The notes under the pieces were generated by a model. It worked only from the letters and a program-made list of their open reading frames with translations. It did not search any database and was not told the DNA's origin. From Sphingosinicella terrae (GTDB lineage Bacteria; Pseudomonadota; Alphaproteobacteria; Sphingomonadales; Sphingomonadaceae): DNA of 45,164 bases. The stretch is from the NCBI RefSeq assembly GCF_003347635.1, contig NZ_QDFY01000021.1, positions 1 to 45,164 of the forward strand, in the 5' to 3' direction. The position numbers and the translations under genes are program-made. This document shows positions 35,119 through 44,080 of the stretch, one piece after another (positions within the stretch are counted from its first letter, which is position 1; every line of letters starts with the position of its first letter).

Positions 35119-35607
35119 ATGGCTGCTTTCCGGATCCGCGAGGACGCGTACGCTTGGTTCTCCAATGTCGAGAAGACTCTTCCCAACGGCACCATCTTCG
35201 ACCTCTATTATTTCTGTGCGGTCACTGGCCTAGTCACCGGATCTAGCGATGATCCGGTACGGGCGGGAATGCCGACCAAAGAGATGGTCGACTATTTCGT
35301 CAACGACTACAAGCCGTCCCAGAGTTTCCTGCTTGCAATGCTCGTGATCGCCGAGCTGAAGAAGCGCAAGGTCGATCTCAGCGAGGAGGAAGAGGTCCGC
35401 TCCACCTTCCGCGAGCTGATTGGTGGTAACGGCGACAGCTATCTTCGGGACGAAGGCACCCGCCGCCTCAATGCCTATGCAAGCGGCGGCTACGATTATC
35501 TCGCCGAAAGGTTCGATCAGAAGCCGCAGTCGAGCGAGGAATTCCTCCGTCAGTTCGCTGACATCGTTGGAAAGGCAGCCCGGGAAGGTCCTTTCGCGTC
35601 CTCTTGA
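35119..35607 (+). CDS. Small protein at end of helicase/ATPase operon, possibly dnd-associated protein 4 type
   Basis: 162-residue protein whose ATG directly follows the TAA of the ATPase gene, so it is co-translated. The N-terminal part (FRIREDAYAWFSNVEKTLPN, then TIFDLYYFCAVTGLVTG) is followed by charged helices. Size, position and this opening recall the dnd system-associated protein 4 family that accompanies PLD-helicases in phosphorothioation loci. The match is from memory of pattern and context, not a search. A hairpin follows. Confidence 0.6.
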   Translation: MAAFRIREDAYAWFSNVEKTLPNGTIFDLYYFCAVTGLVTGSSDDPVRAGMPTKEMVDYFVNDYKPSQSFLLAMLVIAELKKRKVDLSEEEEVRSTFRELIGGNGDSYLRDEGTRRLNAYASGGYDYLAERFDQKPQSSEEFLRQFADIVGKAAREGPFASS

Positions 35608-35630
35608 TTGAACTGAAACCCGCGGCTTCC

Positions 35631-35656
35631 GAGCTGCCGGAGTCGTTAGGCAGCTC
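35631..35656 (+). terminator. Stem-loop ending the helicase/ATPase operon
   Basis: A perfect 8-bp stem (GAGCTGCC / GGCAGCTC) with a 10-base loop, 23 bases after the last stop codon. It is a plausible terminator without a long T run. Confidence 0.4.
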
Positions 35657-36058
35657 CGTCTGATCGCGCCCGCAGCGACCGCCAGCCAAGCGCGCGAGCT
35701 TGCGGCTCCGAAATGCATTCAGTTGGAAGGCGCATTCGCTTGTCAGTCCTGACGCGACGGCTCCTTCCCACGAGGTCTGGGGCGAGTGGTGAAGCGGCGA
35801 ACGCGACCTATAGATGAGTGTAATTGGTTCAGTCCGTTGGCGGCGATTGGGCTCCTGTCGATGGCACTGGAAAAGAGCGAGGGGCATTCTTTTGTTCCGG
35901 CGCCTCGCCGGAATTCAATCAGGTGCCGGATATTGACTCCCGATCGCTTGCCCGTTGAAGCTCAGCTTCGGTTTCGGAGCCGGCGACCTGAAGGTGAAGG
36001 GGGACGGGCAGCGCCTGTTTCACCGCAGCCCGCTGAGCACAAGCGTGGAGGAGTGACC
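35657..36058 (+). other. Gene-free stretch before the membrane/DGQHR gene pair
   Basis: About 400 bases with no supported gene. The frame of the membrane protein is open through part of it, but that translation is not protein-like and a better start exists at 36059. The promoter of the following gene pair is expected here; I could not pick convincing -35/-10 boxes. Confidence 0.4.
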
Positions 36059-36586
36059 TTGGCAACGATTGTGCCCGGCGGGGGCTGGAGGGATTTCCGG
36101 CGTGACCTCGCGCGCCGCTGGCGCGAGCCCTTCAGGCACGCCACTTATTGCTTCTTTTTTATTGCCAGCGTGATCTTCGTCGGCGGACTCGGGATCTGGC
36201 TGGAGTTCGTCATGCTGGCACGCTCCGACCCGCCGGCCAGCACCACCAATCTTAGAACGGCCATCGCGACCTTCTTTCCGGCATTGATCGGGTCGACCTG
36301 TCTGCAAATCCTGTTCGGGACATATCTCAAGGCAATGAAAGCCTTCTCAATCGTTTTCACTCTGATCTTTTCGGCGATCGGCGCGTGGCTAATCATGGAC
36401 GATGCTCTGCGGCCTCAGACCGCGTTCTTCGTCGGCGGCGCAAGCACTCTGGCTTCCCTGTGGTACTGGTGGATCGCGAACGCGGACAACGCCGATTATT
36501 ATGACGACCGGGCTCCGACCGCTTCGATCGGCGGCGACGATCCGACGCGTCCTCTCGAAGGCAATCTCACAGGATTTCAATCATGA
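36059..36586 (+). CDS. Four-helix membrane protein paired with DGQHR protein
   Basis: 175-residue integral membrane protein from a TTG at 36059 with a near-perfect ribosome binding site (GGAGGAG, seven bases before). Four hydrophobic helices are visible: YCFFFIASVIFVGGLGIWLE, ATFFPALIGSTCLQILFG, SIVFTLIFSAIGAWLIM and AFFVGGASTLASLWYWWI. A basic N-terminus (RRDLARRWRE) and acidic C-terminus suggest both ends are cytoplasmic. Its stop overlaps the start of the DGQHR gene by four bases. No family is recognised. Small multi-helix membrane proteins in defence loci often act as effectors that damage the membrane; applied here, that is inference. Confidence 0.7.
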   Translation: MATIVPGGGWRDFRRDLARRWREPFRHATYCFFFIASVIFVGGLGIWLEFVMLARSDPPASTTNLRTAIATFFPALIGSTCLQILFGTYLKAMKAFSIVFTLIFSAIGAWLIMDDALRPQTAFFVGGASTLASLWYWWIANADNADYYDDRAPTASIGGDDPTRPLEGNLTGFQS

Positions 36587-37857
36587 CGATCCCGCAGATC
36601 ACGTTCCCCTTCCGAACGAAGGCGCTCCGCGTCCATCAGGAGCTAGCGGAATGCTGGGTTGCGGCACTGCCTGCCAAGCTTCTCCTCGACGTCTGCTTCA
36701 GCGACCGGCTGACCGCAGAGCATACCGATAATCCCGAAAAGCCGTATCTTTTGGGAGGCATTCAGCGGGAGTATCAGGAAAAGCGTCTTCAGGAGATCGG
36801 TAGGTATATCGATCGTGACGATTCCGCATTTCCGAACTCCATCATCCTTGCGGCAAACTCGCGGCCGACCGACGGAATGATCGAGGATGCCCCGGAAGAT
36901 CAGGCGCTCGAAGACGCCGAGGCGGACCAGTTGACAGCGGCTACGGCGGCAAGCTCCGCCCAGGTCGACCGGCGCTGGCGCATCGAGTTGGCCGCCGACG
37001 GCTGCCACGAACTCGTCATTCCCACGATCGACAAGCTCGCTGCCGTCGTTGACGGGCAGCACCGCCTGTTCGGCTTCGCCAAGGCGGAAGTCGTCGAGCG
37101 CCTGGGCATGGACATGATCTGTGCAGTCTATCTCGACCTGCCCAAGCCCTTTCAGGCGCAGATATTCGCCACCATCAACTCGAATCAGAAGAGGGTCGAC
37201 AAGAGTCTCACCTATGAGATGTTTGGTTACAATATCGACGATGATGAACCTTCTTACTGGAGTCCCGACAAGCTTGCGGTGTTCCTGACCCGGCGGCTTG
37301 GCAGTGATCCCAAGTCCCCGCTGAAAGGCAGGATCATCATTGCTCCCAAGAAGGATGCGCAGCTAGCCCACCTTACTGGCGGCGTCGGCTGGAAGGTGTC
37401 GACGGCGGTCGTGGTGGAGGGAATTGCTCGCCTGATCACCAGCAATCCAAAGGCGGATGCCAACAACCTCCAGACTCCCCGAAAAGTCAGAAGAATCGAT
37501 ATCAGGGAGCGGCGAAAGGACCGCTCTCCGTTGCGTGAGGCATATTTCGAGGGCCAGGACGTTGTAATCTACACGATGGTGTTGAACTATCTTACGGCCT
37601 GCAACGACCTGTTCTGGTCATTTGCGCGCACCGACTCCTTCATTTTCAAAACCGTCGGTCTGCAGGCCCTGTTCGACATTCTCCGCATCCTGGCGAAGGA
37701 TGCGTTCGAAACGAAGATCATCTCCGTCGGCCATTTCCGTCGAGTGCTCGAGCCGGCAGCTCGCATCGACTTTGCCGACGACCGCTTCCGCAACGCTTCC
37801 GGATCAGGGCGAAGCATCATCAGGCGCGCGATCGAGGAGGCCGCCCGGCTTCGGTGA
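36583..37857 (+). CDS. DGQHR-domain protein (DndB-like paralogue)
   Basis: 424-residue protein with the defining DGQHR motif at 157-161 in AAVVDGQHRLFGFAKA. It then has IFATINSNQKRVDKSLTYEM, matching the conserved asparagine-containing segment of DndB/DGQHR proteins. DndB binds DNA and represses dnd genes; DGQHR relatives also occur in Dpd and other defence systems. This copy differs from the true dndB (42931-43968) in length and strand, and is coupled to the membrane protein upstream. It converges on dndA with 28 bases between stops. It may sense DNA or nucleotides and control the membrane partner. Confidence 0.85.
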   Translation: MTIPQITFPFRTKALRVHQELAECWVAALPAKLLLDVCFSDRLTAEHTDNPEKPYLLGGIQREYQEKRLQEIGRYIDRDDSAFPNSIILAANSRPTDGMIEDAPEDQALEDAEADQLTAATAASSAQVDRRWRIELAADGCHELVIPTIDKLAAVVDGQHRLFGFAKAEVVERLGMDMICAVYLDLPKPFQAQIFATINSNQKRVDKSLTYEMFGYNIDDDEPSYWSPDKLAVFLTRRLGSDPKSPLKGRIIIAPKKDAQLAHLTGGVGWKVSTAVVVEGIARLITSNPKADANNLQTPRKVRRIDIRERRKDRSPLREAYFEGQDVVIYTMVLNYLTACNDLFWSFARTDSFIFKTVGLQALFDILRILAKDAFETKIISVGHFRRVLEPAARIDFADDRFRNASGSGRSIIRRAIEEAARLR

Positions 37858-37877
37858 GCCACTTTGACGGAATTAAG

Positions 37878-37895
37878 CGCCGCCGTCAGGCGGCG
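37878..37895. terminator. Bidirectional stem-loop between convergent DGQHR gene and dndA
   Basis: A perfect 7-bp GC stem (CGCCGCC / GGCGGCG) with a GTCA loop overlaps the dndA stop codon and lies 20 bases past the DGQHR stop. The convergent position suits a shared terminator. Confidence 0.45.
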
Positions 37896-39052
37896 TAGCG
37901 GCGCAGGTCCTTCGCCGCTACGACGACGAGATCTGCAAATTCAAGCAGCTCATGGTCCTTCGTGAATCGCCCCGGCGACACCCTGAACGCCTGGCGCGCG
38001 CGCGGCGTATTGCCGAACATAGCAAGAAGGACTGGGCTGGTCTGCACTTTCTCGGTGGCGCAGGCGCTGGATGCAGAAAAGCTGGCGAACGTGTTCAGGC
38101 GCTGCATGAGCGCCAGCGGCTCGACGCCGGCGATCGACAAGGAGATGTTATTGACGATCCGTTCGGTCGGGTGGCCATTGAGCTGGACTCCGTCTATTCC
38201 CGCCGAGACACGATCGAGGAAAGCTTCGGCCATTGCCCGGAGGCGCTGATCGGCCGCCTCCGCTTCACGCGTAACAATCTCGACCGCCTTGGCAAGGCCG
38301 ACGGCAAGGTGCACGGCGACGGTCCCCGGGCGAATTCCCTTTTCCTGCCCCCCGCCGAACATGATGGGCTGGAGCCGTGCCCGAGGCGAGCGTGACCGAA
38401 CATATAGAGCCCCGACGCCCTTGGGGCCATAGACCTTATGGCCCGAAAGGCTCGCAAGGTGAATGTGGCTAGCGGCGACGTCGACCTTGCGGTGAGCCAT
38501 CAGCTGAGCAAGGTCGCTGTGGAACAGAGCCCCCCGGCGTTCGCACAAGGCGCCGATTTCTGCGATCGGCTGAATCGTTCCGACTTCATTGTTGGCGCCC
38601 ATGACGGAGACGAGTCCGGTATCATCGCGCAGCGCGGCATCGACATCCCCCGGATCGACCCGGCCTTGCTCGTCGACAGCAATAACCGTGAGTGCATAGC
38701 CCTCCCGCTGGAGCTGCCGAAAGGGCTCGAGCACGGACGGGTGCTCGACCGCTGTCGTGATCAGGTGACGGCGGTCTGGCTGTGCTCGCGCTGCGCCGAG
38801 GATGGCGATGTTGTTCGCCTCGGTGCAGCTCCCGGTCAGGATGATTTCATTGCTTCTTGCGCCGAGGACCTGAGCGATCTGTTCGCGAGCCTTAGCAACG
38901 GCGCCCTGGGCTTGGCTGCCGTGAACATGCTCAACACTCGACGGGTTGCCGAAAATCTCGCTGAGGTAGGGCATCATCGCCGCGGCCACCTGCGGATCGA
39001 CAGGGGTTGTCGCATTATGGTCGAGGTAGACGGGAAGGGTTGACCCGAGCAT
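37886..39052 (-). CDS. dndA: DndA cysteine desulfurase
   Basis: 388-residue PLP enzyme that takes sulfur from cysteine and passes it on as persulfide for DNA phosphorothioation. PLP lysine K206 lies in LASLSGHKVYGPKG, with H104 (AVEHPSV), D180 and Q183 (FHSDLAQ) around the cofactor. The catalytic C331 is in SFSASSACATEK. It is the last gene of the dnd operon, sharing one base with dndE (TGATG), so translation is coupled. In many hosts a housekeeping IscS replaces DndA; here the island brings its own. Confidence 0.93.
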   Translation of the reverse strand: MLGSTLPVYLDHNATTPVDPQVAAAMMPYLSEIFGNPSSVEHVHGSQAQGAVAKAREQIAQVLGARSNEIILTGSCTEANNIAILGAARAQPDRRHLITTAVEHPSVLEPFRQLQREGYALTVIAVDEQGRVDPGDVDAALRDDTGLVSVMGANNEVGTIQPIAEIGALCERRGALFHSDLAQLMAHRKVDVAASHIHLASLSGHKVYGPKGVGALYVRSRSPRARLQPIMFGGGQEKGIRPGTVAVHLAVGLAKAVEIVTREAEAADQRLRAMAEAFLDRVSAGIDGVQLNGHPTERIVNNISLSIAGVEPLALMQRLNTFASFSASSACATEKVQTSPVLLAMFGNTPRARQAFRVSPGRFTKDHELLEFADLVVVAAKDLRRYAA

Positions 39053-39420
39053 CAGATCCTCATCGCCAGCCGTCCCAGATCGGCCGGTGACTTGGCTCGC
39101 ACCGCCAGGGTCCCGATGCCGCGGTGAATGTGCGCCCGAAGACGCTCGATCAGAACCGGGTCGCTGAGCTCGGGGCCGCCGTCATCTTCCTCGACGAAGC
39201 GAAGCAGCGCGCCGATCGTCCCGGTATGCTCGCCGGTGAGGGTGTAGGCGTTGAATTCCAGTCCCTTCTCGTCCGGCGCAAGCGAGGTGACGGGCCCCTC
39301 CTCAAGCGAAAGCATGATCGCGGCACGGCAGAGGAGATTGGGAGTGACCCCGGTACGTTGGCGAAGAGAGCGCAGCCGGCTTGTCGCTTCGGTCGAGATT
39401 CTAAGCTTGCTGTAGTGCAT
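39052..39420 (-). CDS. dndE: DndE phosphorothioation protein
   Basis: 122-residue protein from the ATG at 39420 (MHYSKLRISTEAT), 20 bases inside the end of dndD; longer upstream starts are unlikely. It has the helical DndE fold pattern: SRLRSLRQRTGVTPNLLCRA, then LEFNAYTLTGEH and LRAHIHRGIGTL. DndE is an essential member of the DndCDE modification complex and has been described as binding nicked double-stranded DNA. Size is normal for the family. Confidence 0.9.
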   Translation of the reverse strand: MHYSKLRISTEATSRLRSLRQRTGVTPNLLCRAAIMLSLEEGPVTSLAPDEKGLEFNAYTLTGEHTGTIGALLRFVEEDDGGPELSDPVLIERLRAHIHRGIGTLAVRAKSPADLGRLAMRI

Positions 39421-41401
39421 CGGCTGCCTCCCTGGGTTCCTCGCCGAAATAACCGGGAACCGCGCGTGTCGCCCGACACTGGTGATCATATTCGAGACGA
39501 TAGGAGTGGCTGACGCTGGGCGATAGCCGCTCGAGCAGAGCTCCATCCACTTCGGTGTCGGTCGAAAGGACGATGACCTGGTGGCTGGCCTGAGGGAAGT
39601 ACCGCTCGACGATCGTCGAGCGGTGCTCGCTGTCCAGCCGAGCGAGGGGCGTATCGATGATCATGGGAAGAGCCCGACCGCTGGTGCGGGCGAGCGCCCA
39701 CAGCATGGCGATCGCATAGACCTGCTTCTCACCCGCGGACAGGCTCGATTTGCGAATCTCGACTCCGTCGCGATCGATGAGGGTCGCATCGAACGTGGCG
39801 CGATCGATCCGAACGTTGGCGACGAAGCTGCCCTTTCGCGAAAGGTGATTGAAGCACTCGACGAATTCCTTCCGGAGCTGAGCGATTTTGAGTTCGAGAA
39901 GCCGCTCTTCATATTGCTTCAGCGCTCGTCCGACCCGCCCGGCCAGAGCCGCTCGCTCCTCCGTCGCGGCCGCCTCGCTCTGGGCCTCGATCGCTCGGTC
40001 CTTCGCCCGGATCAAAGTAGCCCGCTCATATTCAAGGCCTCGAAGCTCCTCGATCCGCGCCTTCAGCTGGGCCTCGACAACCCCGACATCCTTCTCGGCA
40101 AGGAGGAGCTCGTCCAGGACGACGCCGGCAGCGTGGCCCGAGGCCCTGACCATCTCGGCATCGACGTTTCTGAGCCGCTTGGTAAGCGCATCGAGGTCCG
40201 AAACCAGCACCGATACCTTCGCCGGCATCCCGTCGCGCGCCTCCGTGAGCCGGGTAGCAAGCCGTCGACGCTCAGCGGCGTCCAGCCTGGCGAGCGAAGT
40301 GTCGCAATGCCCTGAGCTGTCGGCATCCGCCGTGAGGAAGGCTTCGAGATCGCGCCAATGCCCATCCTTCCAGGCGGCGCTCCTGGCCGGCTCGCCGGTT
40401 GCCCGCCAGGCGAGCAGGCGGCGCCGAAGCGCTTCGGCCTCCTCGGCGGCTCCGGCATCCCCCGCCCGCGACAAAGCTGCAAGGAAGCGCTCGAGCAACC
40501 TGGGGGCCATGGCGAAGGGCAGCAGTCCTCCTGCAAGGTCACGAAGCTCCTGCTCGCGCCGGGCGATCTGCTCTCGGATCTCCGTCCTCATCCCCTCTAG
40601 CGAGGCACGCTTGTTAGCGGCATCGCCGCCTTCGGCGATAAAGCGCTGGCGGACCTTGGTCGCCGCCCCGGTCTGCGCGAGATGGCGAGTGTTAAGCTCG
40701 GCTACCTCCTCGGTCAGATCGGCTATTCGGCGATCAAGGGCGCCGATCTCACGAACGACAGTCTCGAGCATCTCCGCCGCGCCGCCGTCGTCGCGACGGC
40801 TGCGGCGGGCCAGATAAAGACCGATATCCGTACGAAGGCGGCCGACCAGCTCGATTCCGAGCAGGCCCCGGACGGCGTCCGCAAGCCCCTCGTCCGGGTC
40901 GTCACGGGCAATTTCGGCGATCTTCTCGCCATCGAAGAAGAAGAGCTGCGACACTCCGGGCGGAATCAGCTCCTGAAGGAAGGCGTGCCATTCCTCGCGC
41001 GGAACCGTTTCGACCGGAGTTCCGTCCTTCTCGAGGATAAGTGTCTCGACGGCCCTCGCGCCCCGCACCGTCCAGCGTCTGGAAACCCGGTAGCGCTGGA
41101 CTATCCCGGCTTCCGCGTAATCAAACTCAAGGCCGACCGAGGCAACTCGCGCAGCGTTACCTTTCGAGCCGACATGAACCCGGCGCTGGAGATAATCCTC
41201 ATATTCAGACTGGGAGACCCTAAGCCCGAGCGCGCGCTTTCCATAGAGCGCCAGCCGGACCGCCTCAAGAAGAGTCGTCTTACCGGCGCCGTTGCACCCG
41301 CCGAACAGGACGACGGGCCGGCCCCGGGTCGGAACGAGGTCGAGCTGCTGGCGGCCGGCATACAGCCCAAAGTTCTCGAGTTCGATCGTTCGAAGAATCA
41401 T
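39401..41401 (-). CDS. dndD: DndD ATPase of phosphorothioate modification
   Basis: 666-residue SMC/Rad50-like ATPase. Walker A is FGGCNGAGKTT (33-43, K41). LFFFDGEKIAEIARDD follows, typical of DndD. A long central coiled coil is followed by the ABC signature LSAGEKQVYA and Walker B MIIDTPLARLD. DndD supplies ATP-driven DNA work, thought to be nicking or structural change, in the modification complex. Its start overlaps dndC by four bases and its end overlaps dndE by 20. No clear CxxC zinc hook is seen. Confidence 0.95.
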   Translation of the reverse strand: MILRTIELENFGLYAGRQQLDLVPTRGRPVVLFGGCNGAGKTTLLEAVRLALYGKRALGLRVSQSEYEDYLQRRVHVGSKGNAARVASVGLEFDYAEAGIVQRYRVSRRWTVRGARAVETLILEKDGTPVETVPREEWHAFLQELIPPGVSQLFFFDGEKIAEIARDDPDEGLADAVRGLLGIELVGRLRTDIGLYLARRSRRDDGGAAEMLETVVREIGALDRRIADLTEEVAELNTRHLAQTGAATKVRQRFIAEGGDAANKRASLEGMRTEIREQIARREQELRDLAGGLLPFAMAPRLLERFLAALSRAGDAGAAEEAEALRRRLLAWRATGEPARSAAWKDGHWRDLEAFLTADADSSGHCDTSLARLDAAERRRLATRLTEARDGMPAKVSVLVSDLDALTKRLRNVDAEMVRASGHAAGVVLDELLLAEKDVGVVEAQLKARIEELRGLEYERATLIRAKDRAIEAQSEAAATEERAALAGRVGRALKQYEERLLELKIAQLRKEFVECFNHLSRKGSFVANVRIDRATFDATLIDRDGVEIRKSSLSAGEKQVYAIAMLWALARTSGRALPMIIDTPLARLDSEHRSTIVERYFPQASHQVIVLSTDTEVDGALLERLSPSVSHSYRLEYDHQCRATRAVPGYFGEEPREAADALQQA

Positions 41402-42891
41402 TTTGTCCTGTCTTCCTGGGAGGCAGGCGAATGTTCGGGATCGTCCTCAAGCCGATCGGCATTCTCAATTCCGAGCCTGCGCCGCTGTTCGTCGACGACG
41501 AGGTCGAGGTCACGCCAGTCGAGACCGAAGGCATTCTCGATCCGCGTATGAACCGCATGACGGCGCTTGAGGCCGTGCGAAGCCCGCTCGATATCGAGCA
41601 AGCGCATGACGAGATCGGTTGGCACCTGGTTTTCGGCGCAGATCTCGTCAAGCAGCTCGCCGTCGTCGGCAGTGAAGGCGACGGCATCCTCGGCGACCCA
41701 GTCAAGGTCCCTGCCGAGGGTTTCCCGGACGATCCTCGGCACGCTGTCCGGCCAATCGCCGCGCTCGGTTCGCCAAAGCCGCCTAATCTCGTGTAGCTCG
41801 TCTTCCTGGATAAGAATGGGCGCTTCGCCAATCGGCGCATCCCTCGCCACCTCTTTCTGAGTTTCGAGGAGCCGGCGGAGCAGACTCCGGCAAAATTCAA
41901 GGGTATAGGGGCCGGGCATCACCCGGTCGGTGCCTGGAATGAAGTTGATCTGGCCGGTACGGCGACGAAAATCGCGAAACTCCCGCTTGCGCTCCGGGTC
42001 CTGGGTTTCCGCTAGCAGGTCGCGAAATTCGAGCAAAGGTGTAAGCCACTCCTCGCCGGAGTCGATCATTGCCTCCATTGCCTTGTCTCGTTCGACCACG
42101 GTGCAGACCCAGCATCCGAAGCGGGAATTGCCGCAGGAAGGCGTTGAAGTGTCGACGACCAGCGGACATTCGCCCGCCTGCGCGTTGCGGTACATGGCAA
42201 CGAGGTCGCGATTGTCATTACCCCAGGGCGAGGGGTTCTGGAGCAGATAGGTCCACACGTCGTCGGTCGAGAAGCTCGCGATCGGCGCATAGACAAAGGC
42301 GTTGAGCAGAGACGAGTGGCGCGACAGCCGCGAACCCTCGATCCGGTGAAGGGACATGACCTGAGCCCTTGTCGCCGACTCTTGCGAGCGAACGCCGAGA
42401 ACCATTACCACCTCACCGAACTCGGCGACGCGGCTCTTGATGAAGTCGTTAGCGGGCTCGATCTTCAGCCGCTCGGTGCACCAGCGGAAACGGCGGGAGG
42501 GGGCAGGATAGCCGCGGCCGATCATGTTGACCCAGAAGCTCCGGTCGACGTTAGGAACGACCTTCTCCGTGATGATGGGCATTTTCTGCTCGAGTGCCGC
42601 TGCTGCGATCCGCTCGAGCGTCACATCGATATAACGGGAGACGACCGGAGTCTCGACCAACGTGTCGGAGCTGATGACGTAGATATTCTTCGTGCGCTGC
42701 GCCGACGGGAGGACGGAGATCGCGCTCCAGATGATCTGGAGCGCCGTCGTGGAATCCTTCCCGCCGGAGTAGCCTACGACCCATGGACGGTGATCCGAGA
42801 GATAAATCTCCCGCACGTCCTCCATGAGTTTGTCGATGGACTCGGGCCCCGCAGGCGCTTCCATCGAGGCTTTGCTGTTCACGTCCTTCAC
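41398..42891 (-). CDS. dndC: DndC sulfurtransferase of phosphorothioate modification
   Basis: 497-residue PAPS-reductase-like ATP pyrophosphatase with an iron-sulfur cluster. The nucleotide loop is GYSGGKDSTTA (40-50). Cluster ligands are probably C138 (FRWCTERL), C253, C260 and C263 (PSCGNSRFGCWVC), the DndC pattern. It activates the DNA backbone and passes sulfur from DndA. Start is a GTG at 42891; an ATG at 42864 is the alternative. It follows dndB by 39 bases and overlaps dndD by four. Confidence 0.95.
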   Translation of the reverse strand: MKDVNSKASMEAPAGPESIDKLMEDVREIYLSDHRPWVVGYSGGKDSTTALQIIWSAISVLPSAQRTKNIYVISSDTLVETPVVSRYIDVTLERIAAAALEQKMPIITEKVVPNVDRSFWVNMIGRGYPAPSRRFRWCTERLKIEPANDFIKSRVAEFGEVVMVLGVRSQESATRAQVMSLHRIEGSRLSRHSSLLNAFVYAPIASFSTDDVWTYLLQNPSPWGNDNRDLVAMYRNAQAGECPLVVDTSTPSCGNSRFGCWVCTVVERDKAMEAMIDSGEEWLTPLLEFRDLLAETQDPERKREFRDFRRRTGQINFIPGTDRVMPGPYTLEFCRSLLRRLLETQKEVARDAPIGEAPILIQEDELHEIRRLWRTERGDWPDSVPRIVRETLGRDLDWVAEDAVAFTADDGELLDEICAENQVPTDLVMRLLDIERASHGLKRRHAVHTRIENAFGLDWRDLDLVVDEQRRRLGIENADRLEDDPEHSPASQEDRTK

Positions 42892-42930
42892 CCGAAAACC
42901 CTAGCTGATGCGCTTGCCTGCGTCAGTTCT

Positions 42931-43968
42931 TTAGTTCGCCTTTTTCGGCTCTTTTCGTAAAGCGCTGTGGATAACCTCGGCAGTCAGAAGCACGCTCGTT
43001 CGAGACCGGTTGATACGACCGCCGACGAGCGCTCTGCCTTCCCACAGCCGAGCGTTCGATCGCGACCAATCGATCGAGGCCAGGCCTTGCAGGCTCTCGG
43101 GCCATTCAATCGGGCGCTCCACCATCATTCTGGCGCCGGCGATCGCCATCGCCTCCATCGCGACGCCGTGGGCGTGTACCCGATCCTGCCGGAGCTCCGC
43201 CGCGGTGAGCCGGCCTTCGCCAACAAGCCGCCATTCGTGCATCGCTGCGATGACGTGGGTCCAAAACTCGACCGCAGGTCGGGGATTGTCTTCACTTGCA
43301 TCCAAACCTGCCTCCTCGACGAGAGTGGCGGTTGCGCTATGGATATTGCCGAAGGCGAAGAGCTTGCGCGATCCGCTTGAGACACAGGCTCGGGTGAGGT
43401 CGGTGAGGTCACGGAACAGTGGGATGGCATCAATGACGGCCCGCGAAAGCCCGGCTGCCTGGTTTCGGCTGTCATAGAAGAGCCGGAGCGACCTCGAAGG
43501 CTTCACGCCATGTTGATTCAGGTCGACGAACATCTGCTGCGAGCGAGCAAGCCCCTCGTCCGGAAACAGAGTGACGGCGATCGTCTCCTCACCGAGATGA
43601 GGCCGTTCCTTAAGCGCCTCAATGATGCCGGCTCTTCGATGCTGACCGTCATTGATCAGGATCGTGGCATTCATGTCGACAATCAGGTTGCCGGCAGACC
43701 GATGTCCATCGGCCGGCTCGAATCGCATGACGCCGTCAACCGTCGCGGCCAGCGCCGAGAGCACATATTGTCCAGCATTGGTCGTAAGGTAGCGAGCTAT
43801 ACCGGGCACTCGCGCCTTGTTCAGCTCCCGTTGCGCACGAAGCTGAGGGGGCAGCTCACCCTCGCTAAACTGGAAAAGCCGCTCCAGAGTCTTGAGAGGG
43901 ACCATCGCCACATAATAAGCTCGGCCGGCCTGGACGCCGCGGATGGCCGTGAAGCTATAGACGTTCAT
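42931..43968 (-). CDS. dndB: DndB DGQHR-domain regulator
   Basis: 345-residue protein from the ATG at 43968, chosen because AAGGA lies just upstream; the frame stays open to 44100, but that part spans the promoter. The DGQHR motif is at 107-111 in TILINDGQHRRAGI, followed by FVDLNQHGVKPSRSLRLFYD, the DndB signature. DndB represses the dnd genes by binding their promoter and also binds DNA where sulfur is added. It heads the dndBCDEA operon and diverges from an XRE regulator. Confidence 0.92.
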   Translation of the reverse strand: MNVYSFTAIRGVQAGRAYYVAMVPLKTLERLFQFSEGELPPQLRAQRELNKARVPGIARYLTTNAGQYVLSALAATVDGVMRFEPADGHRSAGNLIVDMNATILINDGQHRRAGIIEALKERPHLGEETIAVTLFPDEGLARSQQMFVDLNQHGVKPSRSLRLFYDSRNQAAGLSRAVIDAIPLFRDLTDLTRACVSSGSRKLFAFGNIHSATATLVEEAGLDASEDNPRPAVEFWTHVIAAMHEWRLVGEGRLTAAELRQDRVHAHGVAMEAMAIAGARMMVERPIEWPESLQGLASIDWSRSNARLWEGRALVGGRINRSRTSVLLTAEVIHSALRKEPKKAN

Positions 43969-44040
43969 AAGCTTCCTTTCGGTGACCGGCTCAGCCTTAC
44001 CATTGGCGCCCGTGCGCGCCCCCGCATCAAACCAATCCAC

Positions 44041-44080
44041 TGACTGTATATCACAGTCAATATACCGGGGATATATAATC
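44041..44080. promoter_or_regulatory. Divergent dndB/XRE control region with overlapping inverted repeats
   Basis: An AT-rich island in GC-rich DNA. It has TGACTG and CAGTCA with 7 bases between (44041-44059), overlapping GTATAT and ATATAC with 8 bases between (44045-44064). A plus-strand -10 box TATAAT (44074-44079) leads to the XRE gene at 44117. These are likely operators for the XRE protein, DndB or both. Binding is inferred. Confidence 0.55.

Noticed and set aside
37886-39052. dndA as a general housekeeping iscS
   Set aside because: It is translationally coupled to dndE with no isc/suf partners nearby, so a dedicated DndA is more likely.
40682-41551. Plus-strand frame of 289 codons across dndD
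   Set aside because: Antisense to the DndD N-terminal ATPase with an intact Walker A; no independent features.
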